From Pseudomonadota bacterium (GTDB lineage: Bacteria > Pseudomonadota > Alphaproteobacteria > Acetobacterales > Acetobacteraceae): DNA of 22,617 nt. Below the pieces are notes generated by a model. That model had not been told where the DNA came from and searched no databases. It was given only the letters and a program-made list of their open reading frames with translations. Below, piece by piece: positions 21,577 through 22,617 of the stretch. Every line of letters starts with the position of its first letter. The stretch's first letter is position 1. The stretch is from positions 1 through 22,617 of the forward strand of contig JAFADX010000344.1 of assembly GCA_023424475.1 (NCBI GenBank). Direction: 5' to 3'. Both the position numbers and the translations under genes were made by a program.

Positions 21577-22154
21577 CAGTTGGCCGGCAGCCGGATCTCC
21601 GCCTCCTGCAGGGCGGGGACGAACTCGAAGAAGCGGTCGCCCGGATACTCGGCCTGCTGGTCGGCGTCGGTGTAGCGCCGCACCTCGGCACGCTCGAGGT
21701 CGACGAGGCGGCTCTCGCAGGCGAGCGAGATCCGCGGCTCGGACCCGTCCACCACCTGCATGGTGTCCATCAGCCCGGCCCAGAGCGGGAACGGGTCGGC
21801 GACGAAAGCACCCTCGGCATCGAGCAGCGCACCCCACAGCCGCGCTGGGCGGAGGCGGAAGGACTGCTCGGCGAGTGCGATATCCACCACCTCCTGCGGG
21901 ACAGGGGACAGCGTCAGGGTGATGCGCACCGCCCTGAGTTCCGCGGTCTCCTCGATGTCGGAGACGGCGCCGATGGTGCCCATGCCCTCATAGGTCACGC
22001 CGGCCCAATGCAGCGGCCCGAGCCCGGTCCAGGCGCGGATCGGACCGGAGGCGAAGTCGAGCTCGACCAGGACCACGGGGGTGGCGACCGGCGCGGTCGC
22101 CGCTGCCGCGGCCTGGGGCGACAGCCGCGGCGTGGCGGTGATGCCGTCGGTCAT
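21576..22154 (-). CDS. Phage tail baseplate/hub-like protein
   Basis: This 192-residue, beta-rich protein contains VVLVELDFASGPIRAWTGLG, WAGVTYEGMGTIGAVSDIEE and PFPLWAGLMDTMQVVDG. They resemble the short hub proteins, DUF2163-like, that precede NlpC/P60 genes in siphovirus tails. GGAGG precedes the ATG at 22154, which overlaps the upstream stop as ATGA. Residues 1-20 are Ala-rich and flexible. The family is inferred from position and general pattern; function in tail-tip assembly is likely. Confidence 0.68.
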   Translation of the reverse strand: MTDGITATPRLSPQAAAAATAPVATPVVLVELDFASGPIRAWTGLGPLHWAGVTYEGMGTIGAVSDIEETAELRAVRITLTLSPVPQEVVDIALAEQSFRLRPARLWGALLDAEGAFVADPFPLWAGLMDTMQVVDGSEPRISLACESRLVDLERAEVRRYTDADQQAEYPGDRFFEFVPALQEAEIRLPAN

Positions 22155-22617
22155 GGCAGCACTTCCTCCAGGCGGATGGTGATGGCGGTGAAGCGGCCCG
22201 GCCGAGTGAGGTTCGCCCCCTCGTCGTCGGAGGCGAGGCGCATGGCCACCGTTGGCGTGGTCAGCACCAGCGGTTCGGCCAGCGAGGCGGCGGCGCGCAG
22301 CGGCGGGGCGATCGGGATGGTGGCAGTGCCGGTGCCGGAGGCCACCACCTGCTCGGTCGCCATGTAGAGCCTCCCGGCGAGGCCGATATGGTCCCCCGCT
22401 CCGACCGCCACCGCGTTCGGCCACCAGCCCTGGGTTGAGAGCGACAGGGCCCCGCGCGCGGCCCCGGCGGCCAACGACGGCGTGCCGCTCCCCACCACCA
22501 TCCCGGTGCCATCGGTGAAGATGGTGGCGTCCGAGAAGGAGTAGGGTCCGCTCGGGACCTCACCCTGGCTGCGGGGATCGCCGGTGCGGTACTCGCGCCG
22601 CCAATCCCAGATGCGCA
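22151..22617 (-). CDS. Phage tail protein, partial (3' end)
   Basis: The frame is open from the window edge to its stop at 22151, about 154 residues, beginning RIWDWRREYRTGDPRSQGEV. The sequence is beta-rich with short Gly turns (SLAAGAARGALSLSTQGWWP, DHIGLAGRLYMATEQVV). An internal ATG at 22501 is possible, but the upstream residues (GPYSFSDATIFTDGTG) look coding, so the start probably lies outside. Its stop overlaps the hub-like gene's start as ATGA. It is likely a tail-tip or minor tail component. Confidence 0.65.
   Translation of the reverse strand, partial: RIWDWRREYRTGDPRSQGEVPSGPYSFSDATIFTDGTGMVVGSGTPSLAAGAARGALSLSTQGWWPNAVAVGAGDHIGLAGRLYMATEQVVASGTGTATIPIAPPLRAAASLAEPLVLTTPTVAMRLASDDEGANLTRPGRFTAITIRLEEVLP

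Noticed and set aside
20288..21922. Plus-strand open frame of 544 codons opposite the tail tip genes
   Set aside because: It spans several minus-strand genes that have overlapping start/stop coupling and ribosome-binding sites; its translation is low complexity.

Overview
The window is high-GC DNA with short intergenic gaps, frequent ATGA and TGATG start/stop overlaps, and alphaproteobacterial-looking proteins. A Roseomonas-like member of the Acetobacteraceae is my best guess. That rests on protein style and gene content, with no rRNA or marker gene in view.

Positions 1 to about 16,900 form a copper-handling island in two transcriptional blocks. After the tail of an unrelated gene (1-126), a minus-strand beta-propeller protein faces the forward block across a regulatory region (1181-1375). 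That region holds a perfect 17-bp inverted repeat carrying CusR-like half-sites and a MerR/CueR-type dyad. The forward block runs from a CopZ-like chaperone through a Met-rich repeat protein, a phasin-like protein, a DUF2933 membrane protein, an ICMT-like methyltransferase, a CPH-type (P1B-3) copper ATPase and a four-helix membrane protein to a Met-rich Spy/CpxP-like periplasmic protein. It ends at a strong hairpin. Next come a DUF3141 protein with a PhaC-like Cys nucleophile, a PPK2 polyphosphate kinase and a DUF305 membrane protein.

The second block reads on the minus strand from about 16,874 down to 11,222. It encodes a Cys-containing exported protein, a multicopper oxidase, a DUF411 protein, a 43-residue membrane peptide, cytochrome c, a small membrane protein, a SCO1/SenC protein interrupted by one in-frame amber codon, CcdA and a TlpA-like thioredoxin. 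Together they suggest periplasmic copper oxidation, delivery and thiol reduction, while the forward block handles cytosolic capture, efflux and periplasmic sequestration. The 10,667-11,221 gap between the blocks is mostly non-coding and holds a possible small gene and coding-like debris.

From 17,019 to the window end is the tail-tip module of a siphovirus-like prophage or phage-derived element, all on the minus strand: a partial tail protein, a hub-like protein, an NlpC/P60-like (DUF6950) peptidase, a large J-like tip protein and a pectate-lyase-fold tail spike. A ynfA (UPF0060) membrane gene sits on the opposite strand between the last two, as a cargo gene would. No integrase, transposase, tRNA, rRNA or CRISPR array was seen.
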